From JBQTIP01 sp052388025 (GTDB lineage Bacteria > Actinomycetota > UBA4738 > HRBIN12), in contig JBQTIP010000183.1 of NCBI GenBank assembly GCA_052388025.1, positions 1 through 22,233 of the forward strand: 22,233 nucleotides of DNA, given 5' to 3'. The translations under genes and the position numbers were made by a program. The notes below the pieces were generated by a model. The model was not told the DNA's origin and ran no database searches. It saw only the letters and a list, made by a program, of their open reading frames with translations. This document shows, one piece after another, positions 1 through 7,347 of the stretch; the stretch's first letter is position 1, and every line of letters starts with the position of its first letter.

Positions 1-468
1 GTCCACGCTCGGCTGCCACAGCGAGAGCGGCGAATCGTACCGAGCCGCTGCGGCGGCGGCGACCAGCGCCGCCCATCGCGTCGCGACGAATGCCACGCGC
101 CGCACCCCGGTCTCCCCGACCAGACGCTCCGCCGCCACCGCCGCGTCGCCAAGCATGGATGCGAACGTCATCGCCCCGGGCTGGCCGTCGCTGTGCCCCG
201 ACCCCCGGTAGTGGAATCGCTGCACCGCGATCCCCCGCTCCGCCAGGGCGCGACCGAGCAACACCTCGCGGCGGTAGTTCCTCGCGAACTCCGCGTACAG
301 GGGAGAGCAGACGACCACCCCGCCCGACGGCGCGGCGGGCGGGGTGTGCATGACGCCGAAGAGCCTCTCGGAGGCCGAGCCGAAGAACGAGGCCGTCTCC
401 CGGATGCCGGTCGACGTCTCCACCCAGGAGGCCTGTACAGGGGCGTGCTCATCCATCGTCAAGGACAT
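1..468 (-). CDS. Alpha/beta hydrolase, partial (C-terminus beyond left edge)
   Basis: The first 156 codons are visible and the gene runs off the left edge. The start is the ATG at 468, with GGGAG about seven bases upstream; a second ATG at 456 is possible. The strand pattern fits an alpha/beta hydrolase: a GGVVVCSPLYAEF strand and turn near residues 49-61, then FHYRGSGHSDG at about 85-95, typical of the oxyanion-side loop. It resembles the hydrolases found beside exosortase/exopolysaccharide loci (from memory). At the expected nucleophile elbow I read VAFVATRWAA (about 125-134), with no GxSxG serine, so catalysis by the usual triad is doubtful; the rest of the triad is outside the window. It lies 50 bp downstream of the G8-domain gene on the same strand and is probably co-transcribed with it. 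Substrate unknown. Confidence 0.75.
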   Translation of the reverse strand, partial: MSLTMDEHAPVQASWVETSTGIRETASFFGSASERLFGVMHTPPAAPSGGVVVCSPLYAEFARNYRREVLLGRALAERGIAVQRFHYRGSGHSDGQPGAMTFASMLGDAAVAAERLVGETGVRRVAFVATRWAALVAAAAAARYDSPLSLWQPSVD

Positions 469-518
469 GTGGGTCTCCCGTCCGGGGAGGTCGCGGCCGT
501 TTCGAAGCGTGAGAACGG

Positions 519-2474
519 TCAGGGGTAGAACGGGGCGATTGTGGTGAACACGGGACGACCCTGGGCGTCCGGCGTGATCTGGAAGGCGCTCCCGTGGTCC
601 TGGCTCTGCATCCTGATGCGAGAGCCCGGCGCCATGAACACCACGTTGAAGTCGCTCTCGTGAAGATCGCGGTTCGTCGCGTCGACCCTGGTGCGGACGA
701 AGTCGTACAGCCCGGCCTCGCCTCCGCGCTCGTCCACGGTGATTGGGAACTGCGCCCACCCCCGGACCGTGCAGCCGAGCAGGACCGAAGGGCAGCTCGC
801 TCCCAGCGCGTGTCTCTGGATCTTGATGACCTGCGGCGCCTTCCCACCCGCATCGAGGAACAGATCGATGAAGTCGCTGTTCACGGCGTGGATGGAGAGC
901 TCAGCCCTCCGCTCCTGGTTGACCCCGCCGCTCGCACGGCCGCCGTTGCCGAATGCAGAGATATCCGAGTACTCGAAACGGTTGACGTAGGCTCCGTGGT
1001 CGATCGCGTTCTCGCCGTTGGAATACAGGACGAAGCGCCTGGCGGTTGGGGCGGTCGTGTTCTGCCACGTGTAGATCCCTTCCATCGCGTTGTTGTGCGC
1101 GACGGAATCCGTGGCCGTCCACATCCCCGGGGAGTCGTTGGCTTTGGAAGGCCACAGGAACCCCGATGTCGTAACGGCTCCCTGAACCCCGGCGGCGACG
1201 CACCCCGTCACCTCCGACATCGGGGAGGTGGCGCCCACCACGCCCAATACGAAGCCCGAGAGCGTGTACTGGCTCGACGATGCCTGCTCGGTCAGGATCG
1301 AGGCGGCGACGCAGCCGTCGAACGTCACCGAATCGGATCGCTCACCCGGATCCCACCAGAAGGCGGATTCGTAGCAGTTGTAGGAGATGTCGTCCTTGAA
1401 CGTGATGCCGTGGCTCGCGTGCGGCACGAACGAATGCGAGCCTCCGTCCCGGTTGACACAACCCTGGACGAGCGAGCCCTGGGAATCGGACCCCGCCTCA
1501 TGGAAGTGCACGGCGTACCGCCCCAAGACTGGCTCGGTCGCCCCGCCCTCCGCCTTGCGAGGCCCCATGTACCTCCACGCCACGCGTCGGAGCTTCTGGG
1601 GCTTCATCGACATGATGTGGGTATGCGACCGCCCCGTCTCCGTCCCCTCGATCCTGACGTTGCGCGTCAGGTTGAGCACTTCCGTGTACCAGCTCGTGCC
1701 GTCCACCGTCGTCGCGGGGTGGCGGTAGCCGAGGCCCCCCGTCCACGACACAGTCCTCCCCTCGATCGCGGTGACCGTTCGGACCTCGAAGTGGGAGCTC
1801 GATCCTGCGACGTCCGAGGGCTCCGTGGGGCAGATCGCGATCTCGTCTCCAACGGCCCAACCATCCGGGTCGGCGTCCAGGTCGAGGCTCGTCGCGCCGA
1901 CGGCGAGGCCCGACGTGGCCCTCACCCAGGCCCGCTTCGAGGCTCCGACCACGTCGAGGATTCCCGTCTCCCGGACCCACACGCCCCGGTCCGAGTCGAG
2001 CACCTCATGGCCTCCGCCCACGAACCCGGCTTCGTCGACCCCCGTGATGCGCAGGGTATGCGTTCGCCGAGAGCTCGCGGGGCGCATCCTGAGTCGCCCC
2101 TCGACCACGACGTTGCCGCTCGACTCCAGCGTCCGGCTGCGGGCCGGATCGAAGATGAGCTTCGCGCCGCGTTCGATCACGACCCCGGCCGCCTGGGCGT
2201 TCACGTCCAGGATCACGGTCCCCCGGACCACCGCCACGTCGTTCGGGCCGGGCACGGAACCGCCCCAAGTGGAGGGCTCGCTCCATGGGCGCGGCTTCGG
2301 GCGGGGCGCGCCCGCCGCCGACCGGGTTCCGCCGACCGACAGGACGACGGTGCCCCCCGCCGCCGCCCCGGCGAGCCGGAGGAAGCGCCGACGTGTGAGG
2401 CGGGAGCCAGCGTCCCTGGATCTGTGAGGGCCTGAGGGGTCCAGCCCGATCGGACCTCCCTCCGGACAGCACAC
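519..2474 (-). CDS. Tat-exported G8-domain beta-helix protein
   Basis: A 651-residue protein. The N-terminus carries a twin-arginine signal: TRRRFLRLAG at about 27-36, a hydrophobic stretch to about 48, and a likely cleavage after SAAGA near 56. A G8 domain follows at roughly 64-180: WSEPSTWGGSVPGPNDV, then short beta segments with conserved glycines such as VVIERGAKLIFDP and GNVVVEGRL. The remainder, rich in Asn, Gly, His and Ser with repeated short strands, looks like a right-handed parallel beta-helix. G8 domains occur in CEMIP/TMEM2-type extracellular proteins linked to polysaccharide binding or turnover, so an extracellular glycan role is an inference that fits the polysaccharide genes upstream. 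The start is GTG at 2474, with AAGGA seven bases upstream. A promoter-like sequence precedes it, so it need not depend on the halogenase transcript. Confidence 0.85.
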   Translation of the reverse strand: MCCPEGGPIGLDPSGPHRSRDAGSRLTRRRFLRLAGAAAGGTVVLSVGGTRSAAGAPRPKPRPWSEPSTWGGSVPGPNDVAVVRGTVILDVNAQAAGVVIERGAKLIFDPARSRTLESSGNVVVEGRLRMRPASSRRTHTLRITGVDEAGFVGGGHEVLDSDRGVWVRETGILDVVGASKRAWVRATSGLAVGATSLDLDADPDGWAVGDEIAICPTEPSDVAGSSSHFEVRTVTAIEGRTVSWTGGLGYRHPATTVDGTSWYTEVLNLTRNVRIEGTETGRSHTHIMSMKPQKLRRVAWRYMGPRKAEGGATEPVLGRYAVHFHEAGSDSQGSLVQGCVNRDGGSHSFVPHASHGITFKDDISYNCYESAFWWDPGERSDSVTFDGCVAASILTEQASSSQYTLSGFVLGVVGATSPMSEVTGCVAAGVQGAVTTSGFLWPSKANDSPGMWTATDSVAHNNAMEGIYTWQNTTAPTARRFVLYSNGENAIDHGAYVNRFEYSDISAFGNGGRASGGVNQERRAELSIHAVNSDFIDLFLDAGGKAPQVIKIQRHALGASCPSVLLGCTVRGWAQFPITVDERGGEAGLYDFVRTRVDATNRDLHESDFNVVFMAPGSRIRMQSQDHGSAFQITPDAQGRPVFTTIAPFYP

Positions 2475-2514
2475 CGCTGTCCTTCGTCGTTCGGGTCCCT
2501 ACGATCGAGCCGCC

Positions 2515-2542
2515 ATCCTAGTCGGCGCGCCCCCCCTGTCAA
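2515..2542 (-). promoter_or_regulatory. Sigma70-like promoter for the G8-domain gene
   Basis: Read on the minus strand: TTGACA (2542-2537), a 16-base spacer, then TAGGAT (2520-2515). The -35 box is a perfect consensus match and the -10 box matches four of six positions. Transcription would begin about 35 bases before the GTG at 2474. It lies in the 179-bp gap between the first halogenase stop and the G8 gene. Prediction only. Confidence 0.5.
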
Positions 2543-2653
2543 AGCAGGTGCTCACGGCGCGGCTCCGGCGATCCGAGCCGATCGGGCGGCGCCCCTCGCG
2601 CGGTCCGATGAACCTGCCTGCGGAGTTGCGGGCTCCGAGCGGCCGCCGAAGCG

Positions 2654-3976
2654 CTACATCGCTCGGGTTCCCGCCAGGCCGGCACGCTCGGGGTCGAGCG
2701 CTCCCGGGCGGAGCAGGTTGTCCGGGTCCTTCATGACCTTCTCGTAGGACTCCTGCATGATGCCGATCATCTCGCGGGCCCGCGCGAGCGACTCCGGGAT
2801 GTACAGGTTGCCCTGCAGGATCCGCACCACCTGCTCGCGGAACCGTTGCTTGACCGCGAAGATCGTGAACAGGTTCTGCAGCTTGTAGAAAAGGGCGATC
2901 AGGTCGTACCAGGCGTCGACCCCGTCCCCCACCCGCCGGGCGTACTCCTCGAAGGCGGCCTCCTCGTCCGCGCCACCGAAGGTGGCCTCGACGGCCTCGA
3001 AAGCGTAGAGCGACGAGTAGGCCGCCACGTCGACGCACGTCGAGAAGATCGGGTCCACGAAGCGGAGCGAGTCGCCCGCGAGCAGCCAGCCCGGTCCCGA
3101 GAGCTGGTCGACCTTGTAGGAGTAGTCGCCCTCGATCCACCAGGGGCGGATCCGCTCGGCGTTCCGCATGTTGTACCGAAGCGTGTTGTTGCGCTCGACC
3201 AGCGACTCGAGGAAATCCTGGTGGCTCCGCCCGGACTTCTGGAAATCGGCCTTGTCCGTCACGACCCCGACCGAGCAGACCCCGTTGCGCATCGGGATCT
3301 GCCAGGCCCAGGCCCGCTCGAGGCCCAGGAAGTGCAAGAAGAGGAAGCCCTCGTAGCCGGGAGGGTTCGGCTCAACGCCGCGGAACCAGGAGTAGATGCC
3401 GAACTGGTTGAAGTCCGGGTCCTTCCGTCTCAGCCCGAGCTGGTTCGCGATCATGCACCGCCGGCCGGACGCGTCGACGATGACGCGCCCGGTGAGATCG
3501 CGCTCCCATCCATCGGCGACGGCGGCGCGGACACCGACCGCGCGATCGCCGTCGAAGAGCACCTTCTTCACGTTGACGCCCTGCAGGACCTTCGCCCCGA
3601 GCTCGTGCGCGTGGCGTAGGAGCATCGTGTCGAACACGTCCCGCTCGACGTTGTACGTGTAGAACTGGGTCGCCCCGGGGGGCGGGAACTCGCCCAGCCG
3701 GATCGCCACGAACTTGCCGACTTGCCCTTGGGGCGACGTCCAGCAGGCGCCGGGCTTGTGGACGAAGCCTGCGTCCTCCATCTTCTCGAGGAACCCGATC
3801 CTCTTGAAGATGGGGTTCGTCGACGGGGTAATGGACTCACCAACGTGATCCCGAGGATGGATGTCCTTCTCCACGATCAGGGCCCGGTGGCCGCCCATCG
3901 CGAGGAGCGAGCCGAGGACGGACCCAGCCGGCCCACCCCCGATGATGACGACGTCGAAATCGGGTTCCGCGCTCAA
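2654..3976 (-). CDS. PltA-type flavin-dependent halogenase, copy 1
   Basis: A 440-residue FADH2-dependent halogenase-like protein. It shows the FAD-binding GGGPAG (13-18), HVGES (44-48), a lysine in FVHKPGACWTS (Lys74) at the position of the catalytic lysine of halogenases, a VDASGR motif (168-172), WAWQIP (223-228), which is the WxWxIP halogenase signature, and GDSLRFVDPIF (301-311). The stretches around Lys74, NQFGIYSWF and the ILQGN C-terminal part resemble PltA, which chlorinates pyrrolyl-carrier protein (from memory). Where PltA and copy 2 have FSSGV, this copy has FSTCV (311-315), a change at the predicted halide/FAD-contacting turn. The start is a TTG at 3976 behind a GAGGGGG stretch; no in-frame ATG or GTG lies between it and the preceding gene's stop 42 bases upstream. 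Expected partner: a separate flavin reductase, not seen here. Confidence 0.88.
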   Translation of the reverse strand: MSAEPDFDVVIIGGGPAGSVLGSLLAMGGHRALIVEKDIHPRDHVGESITPSTNPIFKRIGFLEKMEDAGFVHKPGACWTSPQGQVGKFVAIRLGEFPPPGATQFYTYNVERDVFDTMLLRHAHELGAKVLQGVNVKKVLFDGDRAVGVRAAVADGWERDLTGRVIVDASGRRCMIANQLGLRRKDPDFNQFGIYSWFRGVEPNPPGYEGFLFLHFLGLERAWAWQIPMRNGVCSVGVVTDKADFQKSGRSHQDFLESLVERNNTLRYNMRNAERIRPWWIEGDYSYKVDQLSGPGWLLAGDSLRFVDPIFSTCVDVAAYSSLYAFEAVEATFGGADEEAAFEEYARRVGDGVDAWYDLIALFYKLQNLFTIFAVKQRFREQVVRILQGNLYIPESLARAREMIGIMQESYEKVMKDPDNLLRPGALDPERAGLAGTRAM

Positions 3977-4018
3977 GGCCGCACCCCCCTCACCGTCACG
4001 AGAACGCCCGCCCGGCCA

Positions 4019-5326
4019 TCACGAAGGGCTCCTCGCGGGGTCGAGCGCGCCGGGGCGGAGGAGATTGTCCGGGTCCGCCATGACCTGGTCGTAGGCGATC
4101 CGCATCTCATCGAGGATCCGCCTCGCTCTCGCCTGGTTGTTTGGCTGATACGGATTGCCCTGGAGCGCGCGTGCGATGTCCTCGCGGTTCCGCCTGTCCA
4201 CGGCGAACCGCCCGAAGAGCTGCTGGAGCTTGTAGAACAGATCCGTCGTGTCGTACCAGATGTCGACGCCCTCGTTCACGATGCGCTCGTACTCCTTGAA
4301 CGCCACGTCCTCGCCGTGGCCCGACCAGGACTTGCCGATGGCCTCGTACGCGTAGTTCGCCGAGTACAAGGCGACATCGACGCCGGAGGAGAAGATGGGG
4401 TCCACGAACCGGAACGCGTCGCCCACCAGGAGCCACCCGGGGCCGACCGCGGTCTCCATCTGGTAGGAGTAATCCGCCTCGATCCACCAGGGGCGGATCC
4501 GCTCGGCGTCCTGCATCACGAACTCGAAGGTCCGGCTTCGCTTGACCAGGCTGTCGAAGAACTCGTCGGGGCTCTTCCCCGACTTCTGGAAGTCCTCCTT
4601 AGCGGTCACGACACCGATCGAGTCGACGCCGTTCCGCAGGGGGATCTGCCAGGCCCAGGCCCGCTCCAGCCCGAGAAAGTGGAAGATCACCATCCCCTCG
4701 TAGCCGGCAGGCGCCGGGTCTACCCCCCGAAACCACGACCAGATCGAGTACTGGTTGAACTCGGCGTCCTTCTGCCGGAGCCCAAGCTGCTTCGCGATCA
4801 GGCAGCGCCGGCCCGAGGCGTCCACGACTACCTTCGCGCGGAGGTCGCGCTCCCAGCCGTCGGTCACCGAGACCCGGACGCCCACGGCCCGGTCCCCGTC
4901 GAAGAGCACCTTCTTCACGTTGACGCCCTGCACGACCTTGGCCCCGAGCTCGTGGGCATGGCGCAGGAGCAGGGTGTCGAACACGTCCCGCTCCACGTTG
5001 TAGCTGTAGGTCTGGACGGCGCCCGGCGGCGGGAAGTCCGACGTTCGGATGGCGACGAGGTTCCAGATATGCGCACGGGGCGCCGTCCAGCCGACGCCCT
5101 GCTTGTGGACGAACCCGGCGTCCTCCATCTTCGGCAGGAACCCGATCTTGTGGAAGATGAAGTTGTTGGCGGGGACCATGGACTCCCCCACGTGGTCGCG
5201 GGGGTGGATGTCCTTCTCGAGGACGATGGCCCGGTGGCCTCCCATGGCCATCAGGCAACCGAGCGTCGACCCGGCAGGCCCTCCGCCGATGATGATGACG
5301 TCGAAGTCGATCTCCGGTTCGGTCAT
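4019..5326 (-). CDS. PltA-type flavin-dependent halogenase, copy 2
   Basis: A 435-residue paralogue of the next gene downstream, similar along its whole length. Motifs: GGGPAG (14-19), HVGES (45-49), Lys75 in GFVHKQGVGWTA, VDASGR (168-173), WxWxIP as WAWQIP (224-229), and the canonical GDAFRFVDPIFSSGV (302-316). All key halogenase positions I can place are intact, so this is the better candidate for an active halogenase acting on a carrier-bound pyrrole or on a phenol. The start is the ATG at 5326 with GGGGAG five bases upstream; the reading frame stays open far upstream, but codons above this point match the MFS gene's other frames and have no homology. It is the first gene after a hairpin that follows the MFS gene, so it may begin a new transcript with copy 1. 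Identity as a halogenase rather than a monooxygenase rests on the Lys and WxWxIP motifs. Confidence 0.9.
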   Translation of the reverse strand: MTEPEIDFDVIIIGGGPAGSTLGCLMAMGGHRAIVLEKDIHPRDHVGESMVPANNFIFHKIGFLPKMEDAGFVHKQGVGWTAPRAHIWNLVAIRTSDFPPPGAVQTYSYNVERDVFDTLLLRHAHELGAKVVQGVNVKKVLFDGDRAVGVRVSVTDGWERDLRAKVVVDASGRRCLIAKQLGLRQKDAEFNQYSIWSWFRGVDPAPAGYEGMVIFHFLGLERAWAWQIPLRNGVDSIGVVTAKEDFQKSGKSPDEFFDSLVKRSRTFEFVMQDAERIRPWWIEADYSYQMETAVGPGWLLVGDAFRFVDPIFSSGVDVALYSANYAYEAIGKSWSGHGEDVAFKEYERIVNEGVDIWYDTTDLFYKLQQLFGRFAVDRRNREDIARALQGNPYQPNNQARARRILDEMRIAYDQVMADPDNLLRPGALDPARSPS

Positions 5327-5482
5327 CGTCGCTCCCCAGCCGGGCCGGCCTTCACCCGTCGCCTCGTCCCGCCCACTCCTTGCCGTTCGCGTGCGCCCCG
5401 AAGGGCATCCCCCAGCGTAACCGGAAAGGGCGACCCAGGGCACACGACCGATGGCGTACTCCTCATGCCACGAAAGCAGGAG

Positions 5483-5512
5483 GCTCAGCGCTCGCAGGAA
5501 CAAGCGCTGAGC
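5483..5512 (-). terminator. Perfect 10-bp hairpin after the MFS gene
   Basis: GCTCAGCGCT (5483-5492) is the exact reverse complement of AGCGCTGAGC (5503-5512), with a 10-base loop. It starts 23 bases past the MFS stop in the direction of transcription. The sequence after the stem on the minus strand (CTCCTGCTTTCG) is only weakly T-rich, so it is a terminator candidate or an RNA-stabilising stem rather than a textbook terminator. Confidence 0.55.
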
Positions 5513-5535
5513 ACTCCGCCCGCCCGAGGCTCGCT

Positions 5536-7179
5536 TCAGCTCACCAGCGCGGCCTCCGTTCGAAGCTCCTCCGCCGTGATCTCCTCCAGCCGCCGCTTGC
5601 GCGTCTCGATGCCGAACACGGCCACCGCCAGCGCCGCCAGCGTCATGGGGATCGCGCCCAGCAGCGACGTGCCCGCGATGGAGGGCGGCGCCACCGCCGC
5701 CACGACAAGCGCGATGATCAGCACGCCTCCCGCCTTGCTCGCGCCGGCGGCCAGCCCGGTCCCCCTCGACCTGACCTTGGTCGGGAAGACCTCCGAGCTG
5801 TAGGCGATGAGCACGGCGAGGATAGAGCTGATGCCGGTGATCGGGATCACGAGGAGCGTGTACAACAGCGCCCGGTTGCTCGCGACGGCGTCCCCGGCAA
5901 CGACGAACCCGAACAGCGCCGCAGCCGTCAGGAGGCCGAGCAGGGTCAGGGTCTTCTTGCTGCTCCAGAAGCCGTACATCCACGCGATCAGGAACGTCGC
6001 CGGGAACCCGATCAGCGCGGAGTCCCGCAGGATCCGGTCCGAGGTCACCTCGGTGAAGCCGAGCGCCTGGAGGTTCGACGGGATCCACAGCTGGAAGCCG
6101 AAGGTCACGAGGCCGACCCCGAGGCCGAACAGCGCGACGACGAACGTGAGCCCGCGGAACGGCCTCGAGAACAGCTGGAGCCAGCGGCTCCTCACCTTCT
6201 CCTCGACGACGAGCTCGGACGTCTCTTCCTCGACGACCACGGCCCCGTACCGCTCCATGACCGCCCTGGCCTCGGCCTCCCGGCCGTTGGCGATGAGGAA
6301 CCGGGGCGATTCGGGGATCCACCGGTTCAGCAGGATGAGGAGGACACCCGTGGGCAGCCCGAGCAGCCAAAGGATCCGCCACCCGAAGTCCGGCGTCAGC
6401 GCGGAGGCCAGCCAGCTCGTGATGATGTAGGCGCCGGCCACGTCCCCGCCGATCAGCACCATCAGCCAGCCGCGGTGCCTCGCGGGGATCGCCTCGGCCA
6501 TGAGGGCGAACGTGATCGGGAGCATGCCCCCGACGCCCAGGCCCATGATGAAGCACATCGCGAAGTTCCAGAGGTAGTTGGGCATGGAGCCGCAGATCGC
6601 GGTGGCGATGAACAGGATCCCCGCCAGCAGGATCGAGGACCGCCTGCCGGTCCGGTCGCCGAGCCAGCCCCACAGGAACGACCCGATGACCGTCCCGGTG
6701 ATGCCCGAGAGCGGAAGGAGCGCCACGGGCACGGTCCCCGTCGGGTTCAGGGGGGACTTCAGCCCGTACTCGGCGGCCATCCCGGGGACCACGAAGCCGA
6801 GGGTCACGGGCTTGATCACGTCGATCGTGATGGCGGCGGCCATGACGAGCAGCAGCCCGAGGTGCGCCTTGTTCAGCGGCGCGTCGTCCAGGGCCTTGAC
6901 GCGGACGCGGGCCACGTACCCCCGGCTGACCTCGGACAGGCGCGGGAACAGCCCATAGGCGGTGGCCGCGATGCCGACGAGGATCAGGGCCATGCCGAGC
7001 AGCATCGTGCCGTCGGCCTCCATACCGACGAGCTTGTAGCCCATCTCCTTGCTCCGGAGGAACATCGGCAGGTGGAGGACGGCACCGGCCGTCACGGCCG
7101 TGATCCCGAACCAGAAGGCGCCGGGGTGAGGGTAGGTTATCCCGCCACGCCGGTCGCCGCTTTGTGCACGAATCGCCAT
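5536..7179 (-). CDS. MFS transporter (sugar-porter/SV2-like branch)
   Basis: A 547-residue membrane protein. Family signatures are clear: GWLGDRTGRR (171-180, MFS motif A after the second core helix), PESPRFL (289-295, end of the sixth core helix) and EVFPTKVRSRGTG (463-475). The large cytoplasmic loop after PESPRFL carries charged segments (EEETSELVVEEKVRS). Two extra hydrophobic segments near residues 21-40 and 58-77 precede the usual twelve, giving about fourteen. The ATG at 7179 is chosen because AAAGG lies about eight bases upstream and homology begins there; the frame remains open upstream without similarity. Placement between biosynthetic and halogenase genes suggests export of the product or uptake of a precursor, but substrate cannot be read from sequence. 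It is preceded by a 168-bp gap rich in dyad symmetries and followed by a hairpin. Confidence 0.88.
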   Translation of the reverse strand: MAIRAQSGDRRGGITYPHPGAFWFGITAVTAGAVLHLPMFLRSKEMGYKLVGMEADGTMLLGMALILVGIAATAYGLFPRLSEVSRGYVARVRVKALDDAPLNKAHLGLLLVMAAAITIDVIKPVTLGFVVPGMAAEYGLKSPLNPTGTVPVALLPLSGITGTVIGSFLWGWLGDRTGRRSSILLAGILFIATAICGSMPNYLWNFAMCFIMGLGVGGMLPITFALMAEAIPARHRGWLMVLIGGDVAGAYIITSWLASALTPDFGWRILWLLGLPTGVLLILLNRWIPESPRFLIANGREAEARAVMERYGAVVVEEETSELVVEEKVRSRWLQLFSRPFRGLTFVVALFGLGVGLVTFGFQLWIPSNLQALGFTEVTSDRILRDSALIGFPATFLIAWMYGFWSSKKTLTLLGLLTAAALFGFVVAGDAVASNRALLYTLLVIPITGISSILAVLIAYSSEVFPTKVRSRGTGLAAGASKAGGVLIIALVVAAVAPPSIAGTSLLGAIPMTLAALAVAVFGIETRKRRLEEITAEELRTEAALVS

Positions 7180-7347
7180 GATCGACCCTTTCTCTCGGTC
7201 TTGAGCATCCGCCGAGGATGCCCCATCCAATCGTCGGCCCGATTGTCGGCCAGCTCCGATCGAGGGGCTAGGTGGCATCGCACACGACCGGCGTGTTTCG
7301 GCCCACCGGCACGATGTTACGTGGCGCACACACGTGAGCAGGGCGCC
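7180..7347 (-). promoter_or_regulatory. Dyad-rich control region upstream of the MFS gene
   Basis: Four perfect inverted repeats lie in 168 bp: GCATCC-N5-GGATGC (7205-7221), CAATCG-N6-CGATTG (7228-7245), ACACG-N5-CGTGT (7282-7296) and ACGTG-N7-CACGT (7319-7335). The second has a six-base spacer like operators of Crp/Fnr proteins, and a Crp-family gene lies immediately upstream. No clear -35/-10 pair was found. A regulatory role is inferred. Confidence 0.4.

Noticed and set aside
594..2435. Long plus-strand open frame opposite the G8-domain gene
   Set aside because: It is rich in Arg, Pro and Ala with no domain pattern, as expected for the antisense of high-GC coding DNA; the minus-strand frame has a Tat signal and G8 domain.
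2654..5326. Reading the two flavoproteins as geranylgeranyl reductases or simple FAD monooxygenases
   Set aside because: Both carry WxWxIP and the lysine of the halogenase active site and resemble PltA in several stretches.
5327..6673. Extension of halogenase copy 2 upstream into a much longer protein
   Set aside because: The extension lies over the MFS gene in another frame and has no homology; a good ribosome-binding site supports the ATG at 5326.
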